Shown: positions 7,559-16,660 of the stretch, one piece after another | Layout of the letters: every line of letters begins with the position of its first letter | Position numbering within the stretch: position 1 is the stretch's first letter | Assembly: GCA_014377915.1 (NCBI GenBank) | Contig: JACMOT010000099.1 | Span: 1 to 25,088 of the forward strand | Reading direction: 5' to 3' | DNA from: Tardiphaga sp. | Lineage (GTDB): Bacteria > Pseudomonadota > Alphaproteobacteria > Rhizobiales > Xanthobacteraceae | Length of the DNA stretch: 25,088 bases | Position numbers and translations under genes: made by a program | Notes under the pieces: generated by a model | Told to the model about the DNA's origin: nothing | The model's input: only the letters and a program-made list of their open reading frames with translations | The model's database searches: none

Positions 7559-8935
7559 TCAATTCCTTCCGAGTATCACCCGAAGGCCGTCCTTCGGTTT
7601 CGGGATCGGCCACATCTGCCAGGCCGGCTGGTAGTCGCGCGGCAACGCCACGTTCACCTGACACAGGAAATGCCGGATGAAGCATTTCGCCTGCATATAG
7701 GCGAAATGCAGCCCGATACACATGTGGGCACCGCCGCCGAACGGCACCCAGGCGAAGCGATGGCGCCCCCGTTGCGCCTCGTCGGTGAAGCGCAGCGGAT
7801 CGAACCGGTCCGGGTCCGGCCATATCTCCGGCATGTGATGCGTGAATAGCGGATTGAGGCCGACCAGCGTGCCCGCCGGAAAGTCAAAACCCTTGAAGCT
7901 GAAGGCGCGGGTGGCGCGGCGCGGAATCGAAGGCACCGGCGGCTTCAGCCGCATCGCCTCCTTGAACGCCATCTCGGTCAGCGGCATCGCCTCGAGCTGC
8001 TCGAACGACAATGGAGCGTCGTCGACGAGGCCGAGAGCCTGCACCTCGTCGCGCAGCCGTTGCTGCCAGGCGGGGTTTTCGGCCAGCAGCGCCACGAATG
8101 AGGTCAGCGATGAGGTCAGGGTGTCATGCGCGGCCATCATCAGGAAACTCATGTGGTCGACGATGTCCCGGGTCGAGAGCAGCGCGCCATCCTCATGCGT
8201 TGCCCGGCATAATTGCGAGAAAAGATCATCGCCACCGTTGACGCGGCGGATCGGAACCTGTTCGGCGAAATAGCTAACCACCCGCGCGCGACCGCGCACC
8301 CCGTGGGCCATCTGCGTGCCGGGCCACGGCTTGCGGGTCGGCGCCACCGACGCCGCGACCATGTCAACGAAGGCGCGGGTAATGTCGTCGCTCCGCGGGC
8401 CGAGCCCGGTGCCCAGAAACGACGTCGCCGCCAGATCGAGGGTGAGTTGCTTCATGGCCGGGTAGAACAGCATCTCGCCGGGCCGTGCCCGCCACTGCGT
8501 GACCCGGGCTTTGATTCCGGCGTCGAGCGCCGTTAGATAGGATTTCATCGGGCCGGATTTGAAAGCCACTGAAAGCGCCCGGCGATGCTGCCGGTGTTCC
8601 TCGAAATCCAGCATCATCAGCCCGCGCGGAAACAGCCGGTCGAGGATAGACCCCCAGCCGTGGGTCGAGGAGAACAGTTTGGTCTGGTCGAACAGCACCA
8701 GCTCATTCGCCTCGGGGCCAAGCATGGTGATGCTGGTTTCGCCGAGGATCCGGGTTCGGTAGATCGGGCCGTAGGTCGCCGCTGCCCGCTCGACCATGCC
8801 TTTGGGATCAGCCAGCACCCGGAACGTGTTACCGACGATAGGCCAGCCTTCATTACCCGGAATGTGGGCCAGCGCCGCGCGCTTTGGCGGCATCAGTTGC
8901 GGCGGCGCGGATAATGCGAAACCGGGCATGGACAT
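7559..8935 (-). CDS. Cytochrome P450
   Basis: 458 residues, a normal length for a bacterial P450. It shows the I-helix oxygen-activation motif AAHDT (residues 268-272), the K-helix ExxR (E326-R329, KEAMRL), a PERF-like region (WPDPDRFDPLRF), and the heme-binding loop FGGGAHMCIGLHFA with the thiolate ligand C406. No signal anchor is seen, so it is probably soluble. The start ATG 8935 has a GAGGAAA site upstream; an ATG-like triplet 5 bases earlier is out of frame. It would need redox partners (ferredoxin and reductase), none of which is encoded nearby. The substrate is unknown. The downstream small gene is tightly linked. Confidence 0.95.
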   Translation of the reverse strand: MSMPGFALSAPPQLMPPKRAALAHIPGNEGWPIVGNTFRVLADPKGMVERAAATYGPIYRTRILGETSITMLGPEANELVLFDQTKLFSSTHGWGSILDRLFPRGLMMLDFEEHRQHRRALSVAFKSGPMKSYLTALDAGIKARVTQWRARPGEMLFYPAMKQLTLDLAATSFLGTGLGPRSDDITRAFVDMVAASVAPTRKPWPGTQMAHGVRGRARVVSYFAEQVPIRRVNGGDDLFSQLCRATHEDGALLSTRDIVDHMSFLMMAAHDTLTSSLTSFVALLAENPAWQQRLRDEVQALGLVDDAPLSFEQLEAMPLTEMAFKEAMRLKPPVPSIPRRATRAFSFKGFDFPAGTLVGLNPLFTHHMPEIWPDPDRFDPLRFTDEAQRGRHRFAWVPFGGGAHMCIGLHFAYMQAKCFIRHFLCQVNVALPRDYQPAWQMWPIPKPKDGLRVILGRN

Positions 8936-9085
8936 GGCATTTCCTCATCCCTGGAATCGGCCGGCATGATCGCGAGGTGGCCGTCCGCAGTCTTGTTGAC
9001 CCAAGGTTGTATGGTCCGGCCGTACTTGGCAAGCTGATTTGCCGGCCGGAATTGCCGCGATGGCACCGGCCGGCACGCCAGCCGA

Positions 9086-10321
9086 TCAGGCTTTTTTCGC
9101 CTGCAGGTTGGGCGCGTTCACCAGCGGGATGGCGACGCGGCCAGGGCCGGTCAGCGACAGTGCCGCGGCGGCCTTGTCGTTTTCCATGATCTTGGCCATC
9201 ACCGCTTGGCCGGCGCGCTCGAACACTTCGCGATTTTCCCGCACGTAGTTCTGCGATTTGCGCAACGATGCGATGTAGCCATTGATCTCCGGCACCACGT
9301 AGCGCGCCACCATGTCCCAGCTGCGCCTGGTGTTTTCCGGATTGGCCCAGTCATGCACGAAGCCGACGATGGTGCCGACGCCTCCCGACACCGCCATCAG
9401 GTTCTTGATGGTTCTGATCAGGTCGTCGGGGGTGCCGATGGTGGAGGCCGCGTTTTCGCCGCCGGCGGTCTGCTCGACCGCGTCGCCGGGCGAGCTGAAG
9501 GCCTTCACGCCAGGTCGCTGCAGCGTCTTGACGGTGTACTCATTGTGCCAGCGCATCAGGCCGGGACCGGCCTCGCGTTCGGCCTGTTCACGGGTCTCGG
9601 CGATGTGCCAGCTCAGCAGCACGCGCCAGTTGGCGCGGTCGACGGTCGTGCCGTGCTTCCTCGCGGCGTCCTCGGCAAAGCCCCATTGCGTCGGCAGTGC
9701 CATCAGCCCCTGCGTCGACATCGAGCCGAGCGAGATGATGCCGATGCCGTATTTGCCGGCCAGCGTCATGCCCGATGGCGAGATCTGCGACGCCACCACG
9801 AACGGCATCTCCTCCTGCAGCGGCAGGATCTGCAGCGCGGCGTCGTTCATGGTGAACCAGTCACTTTTCGCCGTGACGCGTTCGCCATTGAACAGCCGGC
9901 GGATGATTCCGATCGCTTCGTCCTGGCGGTCGCGCTGCGTCATCGGGTCGATGCCCAGCGTATGCGCGTCGGAGGCCAGCGCGCCCGGGCCAGAGCCGAA
10001 CAGCGCGCGGCCGCCGGTCATGTGGTCGAGCTGCACCATGCGCTGTGCGACATTGTAGGGGTGGTGATAGGGCAGTGATACCACGCCGGTGCCGAGCTTG
10101 ATCCGCTTGGTGCGCTCGCCGGCGGCGGCGAGAAACATTTCCGGCGAGGCGATGGTCTCCCAGCCGGAGGAGTGGTGCTCGCCGCACCAGAATTCATCAT
10201 AGCCGAGCGCGTCGAGCTGTTCGACCAGATCGAGATCGCGACGGTATTGCAGCATCGGGTGCTCGCCGATCGGATGATGCGGAGCCAGAAAGGCTCCGAA
10301 CTTGACGCGTGCCATGGACAT
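9086..10321 (-). CDS. LLM-class flavin-dependent oxidoreductase (luciferase-like monooxygenase)
   Basis: 411 residues. The N-terminus (KFGAFLAPHHPIGEHP), the EFWCGEHHSSGWE segment, the RIKLGTGVVSLPYHHPYNVA region and the GRALFGSGPG loop are typical of the luciferase-like F420/FMN-dependent TIM-barrel monooxygenases. The family uses reduced flavin and O2 to oxidise small organic substrates, with long-chain aldehydes, alkanesulfonates and limonene among known cases. The length and the HHPIGEHPMLQ start resemble limonene-monooxygenase-like members, but I would not assign a substrate. The gene is transcribed in the same direction as the P450 with about 150 bases between them, so co-transcription is possible but not evident. 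Confidence 0.92.
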   Translation of the reverse strand: MSMARVKFGAFLAPHHPIGEHPMLQYRRDLDLVEQLDALGYDEFWCGEHHSSGWETIASPEMFLAAAGERTKRIKLGTGVVSLPYHHPYNVAQRMVQLDHMTGGRALFGSGPGALASDAHTLGIDPMTQRDRQDEAIGIIRRLFNGERVTAKSDWFTMNDAALQILPLQEEMPFVVASQISPSGMTLAGKYGIGIISLGSMSTQGLMALPTQWGFAEDAARKHGTTVDRANWRVLLSWHIAETREQAEREAGPGLMRWHNEYTVKTLQRPGVKAFSSPGDAVEQTAGGENAASTIGTPDDLIRTIKNLMAVSGGVGTIVGFVHDWANPENTRRSWDMVARYVVPEINGYIASLRKSQNYVRENREVFERAGQAVMAKIMENDKAAAALSLTGPGRVAIPLVNAPNLQAKKA

Positions 10322-10491
10322 TTCCTCTTTCTATTCTTGCTTACGACGAGCCTAGGCGACTGATCGCTGGCGTCAATGCGCGACCGTGCATGGCCGCGAC
10401 GCGCGGCCGCAGCCCGGCGTCTTGCGCGACCGCCGCCGCCATCATTATTTGAAGAGTGCACCGTAGCGCTTCCGCGCGGGCAGGAGGACAA

Positions 10492-11421
10492 ATGAGTTAC
10501 TTCAGGACCGCGATGCTGCTGGCGGGCATGACCGCTCTGTTCATGGGCGTGGGCTATCTGATCGGCGGCGCATCCGGCGCCGCGCTGGCGCTGCTGGTCG
10601 CCGCCGGCATGAATGTTTTCGCGTACTGGAATTCCGATCGCATGGTGCTGTCGATGCACGGCGCGCAGCCGGTCGATGCGCGCAACGCGCCGGACCTGTA
10701 TCGCCTGGTCGGCGATCTGGCCAACCGCGCCGGCCTGCCGATGCCGAAGGTCTATATCATGGAGAATGCGCAGCCGAACGCCTTTGCCACCGGACGCAAT
10801 CCGCAGAATGCCGCGGTCGCCGTCACCACCGGCCTGATGGAACAGCTCAGCCGCGACGAACTCGCTGGCGTGATCGCGCATGAGCTGGCGCATGTCCGCA
10901 ATCACGACACGTTGCTGATGACCATCACCGCGACCATTGCCGGCGCGATCTCGATGGTAGCGCAGTTCGGCATGTTCTTTGGCGGCAACCGCAACAATAA
11001 TGGGCCTGGTATCATCGGCTCGCTGGCGCTGATGATCCTGGCGCCGCTGGCGGCGATGCTGGTGCAGATGGCGATCAGTCGTACCCGTGAATATGCCGCC
11101 GATGATCTTGGCGCCAAGATCTGTGGCAACCCGATCTGGCTGGCTTCGGCGCTCGCCAAGATCGATCATGCCGCGCATCAGATTCCGAACGAGGAGGCTG
11201 AGCGATCACCGGCGACGGCGCATATGTTCATCATCAACCCGCTGTCGGGTCGCGGCATGGATAATCTGTTCACCACGCATCCCTCGACCCAGAATCGCAT
11301 CGCGGCGCTACAGCAGTTGGCGGCCGAGATGGGCGTGCAGGCGCCGGCGCGCTCACCGGGCGCGGCTGCGCCGCGCGGACCCTGGAATGGTGCGCCGCGG
11401 TCGCGAGGGCCCTGGGGTTGA
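10492..11421 (+). CDS. htpX: HtpX membrane-embedded zinc metalloprotease (M48)
   Basis: 309 residues from ATG 10492, with AGGAGG just upstream. Two N-terminal membrane helices (residues 8-25 and 28-45) precede the cytoplasmic catalytic domain with HELAH (130-134), the zinc ligands, and the third ligand E200 in [10 protein letters not shown]. Further helices lie around 142-160 and 172-193. HtpX degrades misfolded inner-membrane proteins together with FtsH. The C-terminal tail after residue 283 is Ala/Pro/Gly/Arg-rich and probably disordered, as in other alphaproteobacterial HtpX. No heat-shock (RpoH) promoter was recognisable in the roughly 170 bases upstream. The gene stands alone. Confidence 0.97.
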   Translation: MSYFRTAMLLAGMTALFMGVGYLIGGASGAALALLVAAGMNVFAYWNSDRMVLSMHGAQPVDARNAPDLYRLVGDLANRAGLPMPKVYIMENAQPNAFATGRNPQNAAVAVTTGLMEQLSRDELAGVIAHELAHVRNHDTLLMTITATIAGAISMVAQFGMFFGGNRNNNGPGIIGSLALMILAPLAAMLVQMAISRTREYAADDLGAKICGNPIWLASALAKIDHAAHQIPNEEAERSPATAHMFIINPLSGRGMDNLFTTHPSTQNRIAALQQLAAEMGVQAPARSPGAAAPRGPWNGAPRSRGPWG

Positions 11422-11612
11422 TTGATGATCATGCGGGCATGATGCGCGTCGTGCAGGTTGAGTGGGGCCTGATACCACAAGTAGGCGTGGCAATTAGTTA
11501 AGGCTATTGTTCTAGATTTGCTCTGCGTTCCAGCAGCGAACGCTGAGTGCTCCGGACCTGGTATGGCTGTCGATCCGGGGCCTTCAGTATTCACCGGAAT
11601 TGTTGCGCAGAG

Positions 11613-11655
11613 GCCTTACAGTGCCGGGCCGTTCTCACACCGGTCATTGTAAGGC
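11613..11655. repeat. Stem-loop (imperfect 11-bp arms plus inner CCGG pair)
   Basis: Arms GCCTTACAGTG (11613-11623) and CATTGTAAGGC (11645-11655) pair with one G-T wobble, and CCGG blocks inside extend the stem. No T-run follows. It lies in the 330-base gap between htpX and the MxKDx gene and may be a palindromic intergenic element or a transcript structure. Apart from this and the promoter below, I see nothing in that gap. Confidence 0.4.
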
Positions 11656-11696
11656 TTCGAGCGCGGCATGGCGGACCCGCCGCGGCTGGCGTGGCC

Positions 11697-11721
11697 GGAA
11701 CGTTTCGCAATTACCCCTGTT
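11697..11721 (+). promoter_or_regulatory. Candidate EcfG (general stress response) promoter
   Basis: GGAAC (11697-11701), a 16-base spacer, then TGTT (11718-11721). The alphaproteobacterial EcfG/PhyR consensus is GGAAC-N16/17-CGTT, so 8 of 9 bases match. A start of transcription around 11728 would leave a short leader containing the AGGAG ribosome site of the MxKDx gene at 11752. The geometry supports the call; it was not tested. Confidence 0.5.
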
Positions 11722-11751
11722 GATAGCGAGAGCCTTCAACAGGAGCGAAAA

Positions 11752-12018
11752 ATGCGAAATATCATTCTGGCTACAATGTGCGCGGCTGCCATCGGCGCCT
11801 TCTCGGTAGGTGGCGCTTCGGCGCAGGCCACCGGACCCGCCGGTCAGGACAGCAATAAAATGGGCACCGGATCGACGATGTCGAAGGATGGCATGGCGAA
11901 ATCCGGAACTCAGGGAATGTCGAAGGATGGCATGTCGAAGGACGGCGTGGCCAAGGGGTCGATGTCGAAGGATGGCATGAAGAAAGACAGCACGGCGAAA
12001 GATGAGATGAAGAAGTAG
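11752..12018 (+). CDS. Exported MxKDx pentapeptide-repeat protein
   Basis: 88 residues from ATG 11752 (AGGAG 6-7 bases upstream). A signal peptide (MRNIILATMCAAAIGAFSVG, ending ASAQA) is followed by a Lys/Asp/Met/Ser-rich repeat region built of MSKDG/MAKSG/MKKDS-like units, matching the MxKDx repeat family of small exported proteins. The family has no established function. Three 18-bp direct DNA repeats encode MSKDGM (11878, 11917 and 11962). The mature protein is highly charged and low in complexity, likely periplasmic and disordered. An EcfG-type promoter candidate upstream suggests stress induction, and a strong terminator follows directly, so the gene is monocistronic. Confidence 0.85.
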   Translation: MRNIILATMCAAAIGAFSVGGASAQATGPAGQDSNKMGTGSTMSKDGMAKSGTQGMSKDGMSKDGVAKGSMSKDGMKKDSTAKDEMKK

Positions 12019-12038
12019 CCTTCATCGAATCGTTTTTG

Positions 12039-12073
12039 AAAAGCCCTGCATGGCTTTGCCATGCGGGGCTTTT
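12039..12073 (+). terminator. Rho-independent terminator after the MxKDx gene
   Basis: A 15-bp stem (AAAAGCCC...GGC / GCC...GGGGCTTTT, one G-T wobble) with a TTT loop, ending in a T-run, lies 20 bases after the stop codon. The symmetric A and T runs would let it work in both directions. The rest of the gap to the next gene (12074-12352) has only weak ORFs with no recognisable protein. Confidence 0.85.
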
Positions 12074-12352
12074 CTCGATCGGTGTGCCTTCGTCACGCGC
12101 GGGACGAGCTGCGCCATGATCGGCCTGTTGAGCTCCGGCCGCCGCACCAGCGCGGCTGGCCAGATCCGGTGCCATTTGCGCCACAGTCCCGACCAGATAA
12201 TTCGGCACAGCCATATCATTGCGGTATCCCGGTCAGGGTGTACCGCTGTCTTAAGCTTGATGGGTATTTGTGAGCCCATTGCATTTTATTTTGCAGTGCA
12301 GCAACCATGTGGCGGCAGTGCTGTTGTATAAGCCTGACGATCAGGAGCCGCC

Positions 12353-13537
12353 GTGTCACTAGCAGATAACATCGATTTTCTACGCAATCTTCCAAAACCC
12401 CCTGAAATCAATGGCCTGGAGGGTGTGACGCGGAGTTTGGCGCGCGGCGGCGCCAGTCCGGTCGTGGAATCCACCGGGTTTGGAAGCAATCCCGGCAACC
12501 TCAAGATGTTTCGTTACGTTCCAGCAACCGTAACGGTCAAGCCTGCTCTTGTCGTGGTGTTGCATGGCTGCACGCAAAAGGCGGCGGGCTATGATTCCGG
12601 CGCTGGCTGGTCGGCGATCGCCGAACATTACGGTTTCGCCTTGCTGATGCCCGAGCAGAAATCCGCCAACAATGCCAATACCTGCTTCAACTGGTTCTCT
12701 CCGGAAGATACGACCCGCGACAGTGGTGAAGCGCTGTCGATCCGGCAGATGATTGAGCAGATGGTTCTTGATCACGCGATTGACCGCAAGCGCGTGTACA
12801 TCACGGGACTGTCGGCGGGGGGCGCCATGACCTCCGTGATGCTGGCGGCCTATCCGGAAGTTTTCGCGGCCGGGGCCATCATTGCCGGTTTGCCCTATGG
12901 CATTGCCAACAATATGCAGGAAGCGCTCGGCGGCATGTATCGCTCGCCGCCGCGTTCGGCGCACGAGCTCGGCGACCTTGTCCGCAAGGCATCTCCCCAT
13001 GCTGGCCCGTGGCCACGGGTTTCGGTGTGGCATGGCAGCGCCGATCGTACCGTCAACCCAGCCAATGCCGGCGAGATCGTCAAGCAATGGCTCGACCTCC
13101 ACGGCCTGCCGCCGGCGCCGATGTCGGCATCCGACGTCGATGGTTACCCGCGCGAGGTATGGTGGGACGGCGATGGCGAGACCGTCGTGGAGTCCTACAC
13201 GATTACCAATATGGCGCATGGTACACCGCTGGCGATCGCCGGCAATGACGAGCCATATGGCGCCGCCGGCGCCTTCCTCCTCGAGGCTGGCATCTCGTCC
13301 TCTTATCATATCGCGCAGTTCTTCGGCCTGACCCGTCAGGTCGCGCCTCGCAATATCGAACTGGTCACGGCCGCCATCGCCGAAGCGCCCGTGGCCCCCG
13401 CTGCCACGACAGCGGCGCCGAATCCGCGCGCGGAGGGCGACCGCCGCTTTACCCCGCGGAGTCCGGAAGGTCGCCGGCGGCTCGACATCCATGCCGTGAT
13501 CACCCGTGCGCTCACCGCCGCCGGCCTGATGAAATAG
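12353..13537 (+). CDS. PHB-depolymerase-family alpha/beta-hydrolase esterase
   Basis: 394 residues from GTG 12353, supported by AGGAG 5-9 bases upstream. The oxyanion segment VVVLHGCTQ (about 67-75), the lipase box GLSAGG (nucleophile S154), and later D231 in WHGSADRTVNP and H289 in NMAHGTPLA form a complete catalytic triad. The order and the HGCTQ motif are typical of the PHB depolymerase/feruloyl-esterase-like (esterase PHB) family. There is no signal peptide, so it is either intracellular or exported by another route. The last 60 residues are Pro/Ala/Arg-rich. It may act on stored polyhydroxybutyrate or another polyester; the substrate is inference. It appears to be a single-gene unit. Confidence 0.9.
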   Translation: MSLADNIDFLRNLPKPPEINGLEGVTRSLARGGASPVVESTGFGSNPGNLKMFRYVPATVTVKPALVVVLHGCTQKAAGYDSGAGWSAIAEHYGFALLMPEQKSANNANTCFNWFSPEDTTRDSGEALSIRQMIEQMVLDHAIDRKRVYITGLSAGGAMTSVMLAAYPEVFAAGAIIAGLPYGIANNMQEALGGMYRSPPRSAHELGDLVRKASPHAGPWPRVSVWHGSADRTVNPANAGEIVKQWLDLHGLPPAPMSASDVDGYPREVWWDGDGETVVESYTITNMAHGTPLAIAGNDEPYGAAGAFLLEAGISSSYHIAQFFGLTRQVAPRNIELVTAAIAEAPVAPAATTAAPNPRAEGDRRFTPRSPEGRRRLDIHAVITRALTAAGLMK

Positions 13538-13626
13538 GCTGAGCGTGACGTAATCCAGGCGGGTTGCGCCGCTCCTGACAGGCAGCGAGGTTCCGGTACA
13601 TCCTGTTTAGGTGTATCGATAGCGCG

Positions 13627-16116
13627 ATGCTGAACAGCCCCCGATCCATATCAGCCGATTTTCTCGCCGGCGGCGGCGAGATGGGCGATCGCATGCGCGC
13701 CTTCGACTGGGGCGCGACACCCATTGGCGTGACGTCGCAATGGCCGCAGAGTCTGCGAACGGCGCTACGCATCATGCTCAACACCAACCACCCGATGTTC
13801 ATCTTCTGGGGTCCTGAGCTGATCCAGTTCTACAATGACGCGTATCGCCTGACGATGGGACCCGAGCGGCATCCCTCGGCGCTCGGTCAGCGCGGCCGCG
13901 AATGCTGGGAGGAAATCTGGCCGATCATCGGGCCGCAGATCGATCAGGTGATGTCCGGCGGCGCCCCCACCTGGTATGAACGCCAGCTGGTGCCGGTGAC
14001 CCGCAACGGTGAACTCGAACAGGTCTACTGGACTTACGGCTACAGTCCGATCGACCAGGACGACGGCGTCGGCGGCGTGCTGGTGATCTGTCGAGACGTC
14101 ACGCACGAGCACCAAGCGACCATCGCGCTGCGCGAGCGCGAGGCGGAACTGGCGCGGGTGCAGCAGATCGGCCGCATTGGCGGCCTCGAGGTCGATCTGC
14201 GGACCGGCTTTCGCAACCGCCGGTCGCCCGAATATCTGCTGGTACACGGCCTGCCGCCGGACGCCGAGAACGAGACCCATGACGACTGGGTCCGCCGCAT
14301 CCACCCCGAGGACCGCGAAGCCACCGAAGCCAGATTCCGGGAGGCCATCAAAGCCGGCGTGCGCGAATACAGCGTTCAATATCGCATCATCCGTCCCAGC
14401 GACGGCGAGGTGCGCTGGATCTCGGTGAAGTCGCTGATCGAGCGTGACGAGAATGGCCGCGCAATGCGGCTGGTCGGCGCGCATACCGACGTTACCGACG
14501 AGGTGAATGCCGAGCGCGCGCTACGCCAGAGCGAGGAGGAAGCGCGCCGGCTTGCCGCCAAATTGGCCGACCTCAACGCGACCCTGGAAGCGCGCGTGCT
14601 GGAAAAAACCAGGGAGCGCGATCGCATCTGGAACGTGTCGCAGGATCTGCTGCTGGTGCTGAATCTTGACGGCGTATGGCGCGCGCTGAATCCGGCCTGG
14701 TCGCGGACACTCGGCTGGGACGAAGCGGAGATGCTGAACCGGACGTCGGACTGGCTGGAGCACCCCGACGATCACGCCAAGAACCGTGCCGAGTTGCAGC
14801 GTCTCGGGCAGGGCCAGGCGACGCTGCGGTTCGAAAACCGGTTGCGACACAAGGATGGTTCCTATCGCTGGCTGTCCTGGACCGCCGCACCGGATCAGGA
14901 CAGCATCTACGCCGTCGCCCGTGACGTCACCGGAGAGAATGCCGCCCGGGAGCGCCTCAAGGTAACCGAGGAAGCGTTGCGGCAGTCGCAGAAAATGGAA
15001 GCCGTCGGACAGCTCACCGGCGGCATCGCACATGATTTCAACAATCTGCTGACCGGGATCGTCGGCTCGCTCGATCTGATGCAGATCCGGCTTGATCAGG
15101 GCCGCACCGAGAATATTTCCCGCTATATCAATGCCGCGATGACATCGGCCAACCGCGCGGCGGCGCTGACCCACCGGCTGCTGGCGTTTGCCAGACGTCA
15201 GCCGTTAATTCCAAAATCGGTCGATGCCAATGCGCTGGTGTTTTCGCTGGAAGATTTGCTGCGCCGGACCATCGGCGAGCGTCTGAGCCTGGAGATCGTC
15301 GCCGCCGCCGGGTTATGGTGCACGCTGTGCGACCCCAACCAGCTGGAAAGCGCGCTGCTCAACCTCGCGATCAATGCCCGTGATGCGATGCCGGACGGCG
15401 GCCGGCTCACCATCATGACGTCCAATGCGCCGGTCGACGTGGCGAGTGCCGATGCGCCGGCGCTGCCGCCGGGCGACTACATCCGCATCGTGGTGATCGA
15501 TACCGGCACCGGCATGAGCGCGGATGTCATGGCGCGCGCGTTCGACCCGTTTTTCACCACCAAGCCGATCGGTCAGGGCACCGGCCTCGGCCTGTCGATG
15601 ATTTACGGCTTTGCCCGGCAGTCCAACGGCCATGTCAGCATCGACAGCCGGCTGGGGCAGGGCACCTCGGTCACCCTGTACCTGCCGCGCCATCATGGCA
15701 CGGCCGCCGAGACGGTGGCGACATTGCCACGCGATGACAATGCCGCCGTCACCGGCGAGACCGTGCTGGTCGTCGAAGACGAGCCGATCGTGCGCGCCGT
15801 CATTGTGGAGATGCTGAGGGACGAAGGTTACCGCGTGCTGGAAGCCGTCGATGGCCCCTCCGGCCTGCGCGTATTGTGCGCGGATTCGCGGATCGATCTG
15901 TTGATCACCGATGTCGGATTGCCCGGCATGAATGGCCGCCAGCTTGCCGATCAGGCGCGCGAGCAGCGTCGTGATCTGAAGATATTGTTCATCACCGGCT
16001 ATGCCGAGAGCGCCGCGATCGCCAAAGGTTTTCTGCTACCGGGCATGGAGATGGTCACCAAGCCGTTCGACCTCGGCGACCTGTCGGGACGGGTGCGGGA
16101 CATGCTGGCCCGGTAA
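13627..16116 (+). CDS. Hybrid sensor histidine kinase/response regulator with PAS domains
   Basis: 829 residues. Three PAS-like sensor segments lie at roughly 40-160 (FIFWGPELIQFYNDAY), 175-290 (IGRIGGLEVDL ... YRIIRPSDGEVRWI) and 335-440 (LLLVLNLDGVWRALNPAWSR). A coiled linker follows, then HisKA with QKMEAVGQLTGGIAHDFNN (phospho-accepting H469), and an HATPase domain with the N-box around NLAINARDAMPDGG, DTGTGM and GTGLGLSM. A C-terminal receiver domain (711-829) has VLVVEDE, phospho-acceptor D762 in LITDVGLPG, and K812 in TKPFD. No transmembrane helix is visible, so it is a cytoplasmic sensor; light, redox or small-molecule sensing via PAS is possible. No partner regulator is adjacent. The ATG has no strong ribosome site, but homologues share the sequence before the next ATG (13681). 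Confidence 0.95.
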   Translation: MLNSPRSISADFLAGGGEMGDRMRAFDWGATPIGVTSQWPQSLRTALRIMLNTNHPMFIFWGPELIQFYNDAYRLTMGPERHPSALGQRGRECWEEIWPIIGPQIDQVMSGGAPTWYERQLVPVTRNGELEQVYWTYGYSPIDQDDGVGGVLVICRDVTHEHQATIALREREAELARVQQIGRIGGLEVDLRTGFRNRRSPEYLLVHGLPPDAENETHDDWVRRIHPEDREATEARFREAIKAGVREYSVQYRIIRPSDGEVRWISVKSLIERDENGRAMRLVGAHTDVTDEVNAERALRQSEEEARRLAAKLADLNATLEARVLEKTRERDRIWNVSQDLLLVLNLDGVWRALNPAWSRTLGWDEAEMLNRTSDWLEHPDDHAKNRAELQRLGQGQATLRFENRLRHKDGSYRWLSWTAAPDQDSIYAVARDVTGENAARERLKVTEEALRQSQKMEAVGQLTGGIAHDFNNLLTGIVGSLDLMQIRLDQGRTENISRYINAAMTSANRAAALTHRLLAFARRQPLIPKSVDANALVFSLEDLLRRTIGERLSLEIVAAAGLWCTLCDPNQLESALLNLAINARDAMPDGGRLTIMTSNAPVDVASADAPALPPGDYIRIVVIDTGTGMSADVMARAFDPFFTTKPIGQGTGLGLSMIYGFARQSNGHVSIDSRLGQGTSVTLYLPRHHGTAAETVATLPRDDNAAVTGETVLVVEDEPIVRAVIVEMLRDEGYRVLEAVDGPSGLRVLCADSRIDLLITDVGLPGMNGRQLADQAREQRRDLKILFITGYAESAAIAKGFLLPGMEMVTKPFDLGDLSGRVRDMLAR

Positions 16117-16214
16117 TCCCGGTTCCGGCGCGCCGCTAAAATATCCGCAGGAACCATCTTGTCGCACCGCGCTTATTTCGACGCCGACAACCTTTAAATC
16201 ACCTGGAGATCAAC

Positions 16215-16631
16215 ATGATGCGTCGTTTCCTCGGAGCTACTGCTATCATCGCCACGCTGGCGATTCCCGTTCTCGCTCAGGCCCAGGGTGTCCCGGGGGG
16301 TATTGAGCGTGGTGCCCGTGATGGCGAGCGCGCGGCCGGCCCGGTCGGTGCCATCGTCGGTGGAACCATTGGCGGTGTGGTGGGCGGCGTTGCCGGCGTG
16401 CTCGGTGTCGATCAACGGCCGCGCTTTCGTAGCTATGTGGTTGATCAGCGTCGTCCGTCCTACAGCTATAGTAACGAAGTCCGCGTCGGTGCCGTGCTGC
16501 CCGGCGATGGCGTGACCTATTACGATGTTCCCCGGGAATATGGTGCGAGCGAATACCGCTATACCGTCGTCAATGGCCGCACCGTTCTGGTTGAGCCCGG
16601 CTCACGCCGAATCGTCGAGATCGTCGAGTAA
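16215..16631 (+). CDS. Exported DUF1236-type protein
   Basis: 138 residues with GGAG 8-11 bases before ATG 16215 (the next codon is also ATG). A signal peptide (residues 3-23, cleavage near AQAQG) is followed by a Gly-rich hydrophobic stretch (GAIVGGTIGGVVGGVAGVLG, residues 44-63), then a conserved C-terminal segment with VGAVLPGDGVTYYDVPREYG and YRYTVVNGRTVLVEPGSRR. That C-terminal pattern is the DUF1236 signature, common in Bradyrhizobium and relatives; function is unknown. The glycine-zipper-like segment suggests membrane association. A GGAACC about 60 bases upstream resembles an EcfG -35 box, but the -10 match is poor. A strong hairpin terminator follows. Confidence 0.8.
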   Translation: MMRRFLGATAIIATLAIPVLAQAQGVPGGIERGARDGERAAGPVGAIVGGTIGGVVGGVAGVLGVDQRPRFRSYVVDQRRPSYSYSNEVRVGAVLPGDGVTYYDVPREYGASEYRYTVVNGRTVLVEPGSRRIVEIVE

Positions 16632-16660
16632 TCATTTCACAAGCAATACGTCGTTGATCG

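Noticed and set aside
10018..11178. 386-residue minus-strand frame across the LLM gene start and htpX
   Set aside because: It overlaps two well-supported genes and reads as Arg/His/Gln-rich antisense sequence.
11878..11979. CRISPR-like array
   Set aside because: The short repeats are in-frame codons of MSKDGM units and spacing is irregular; not a CRISPR.
12022..12279. Minus-strand 85-residue frame downstream of the MxKDx gene
   Set aside because: No ribosome site, overlaps the terminator hairpin, and the translation is not recognisable.
16150..16175. EcfG promoter for the DUF1236-type gene
   Set aside because: GGAACC is present, but the -10 region (GCTT or CTTA) matches CGTT poorly.
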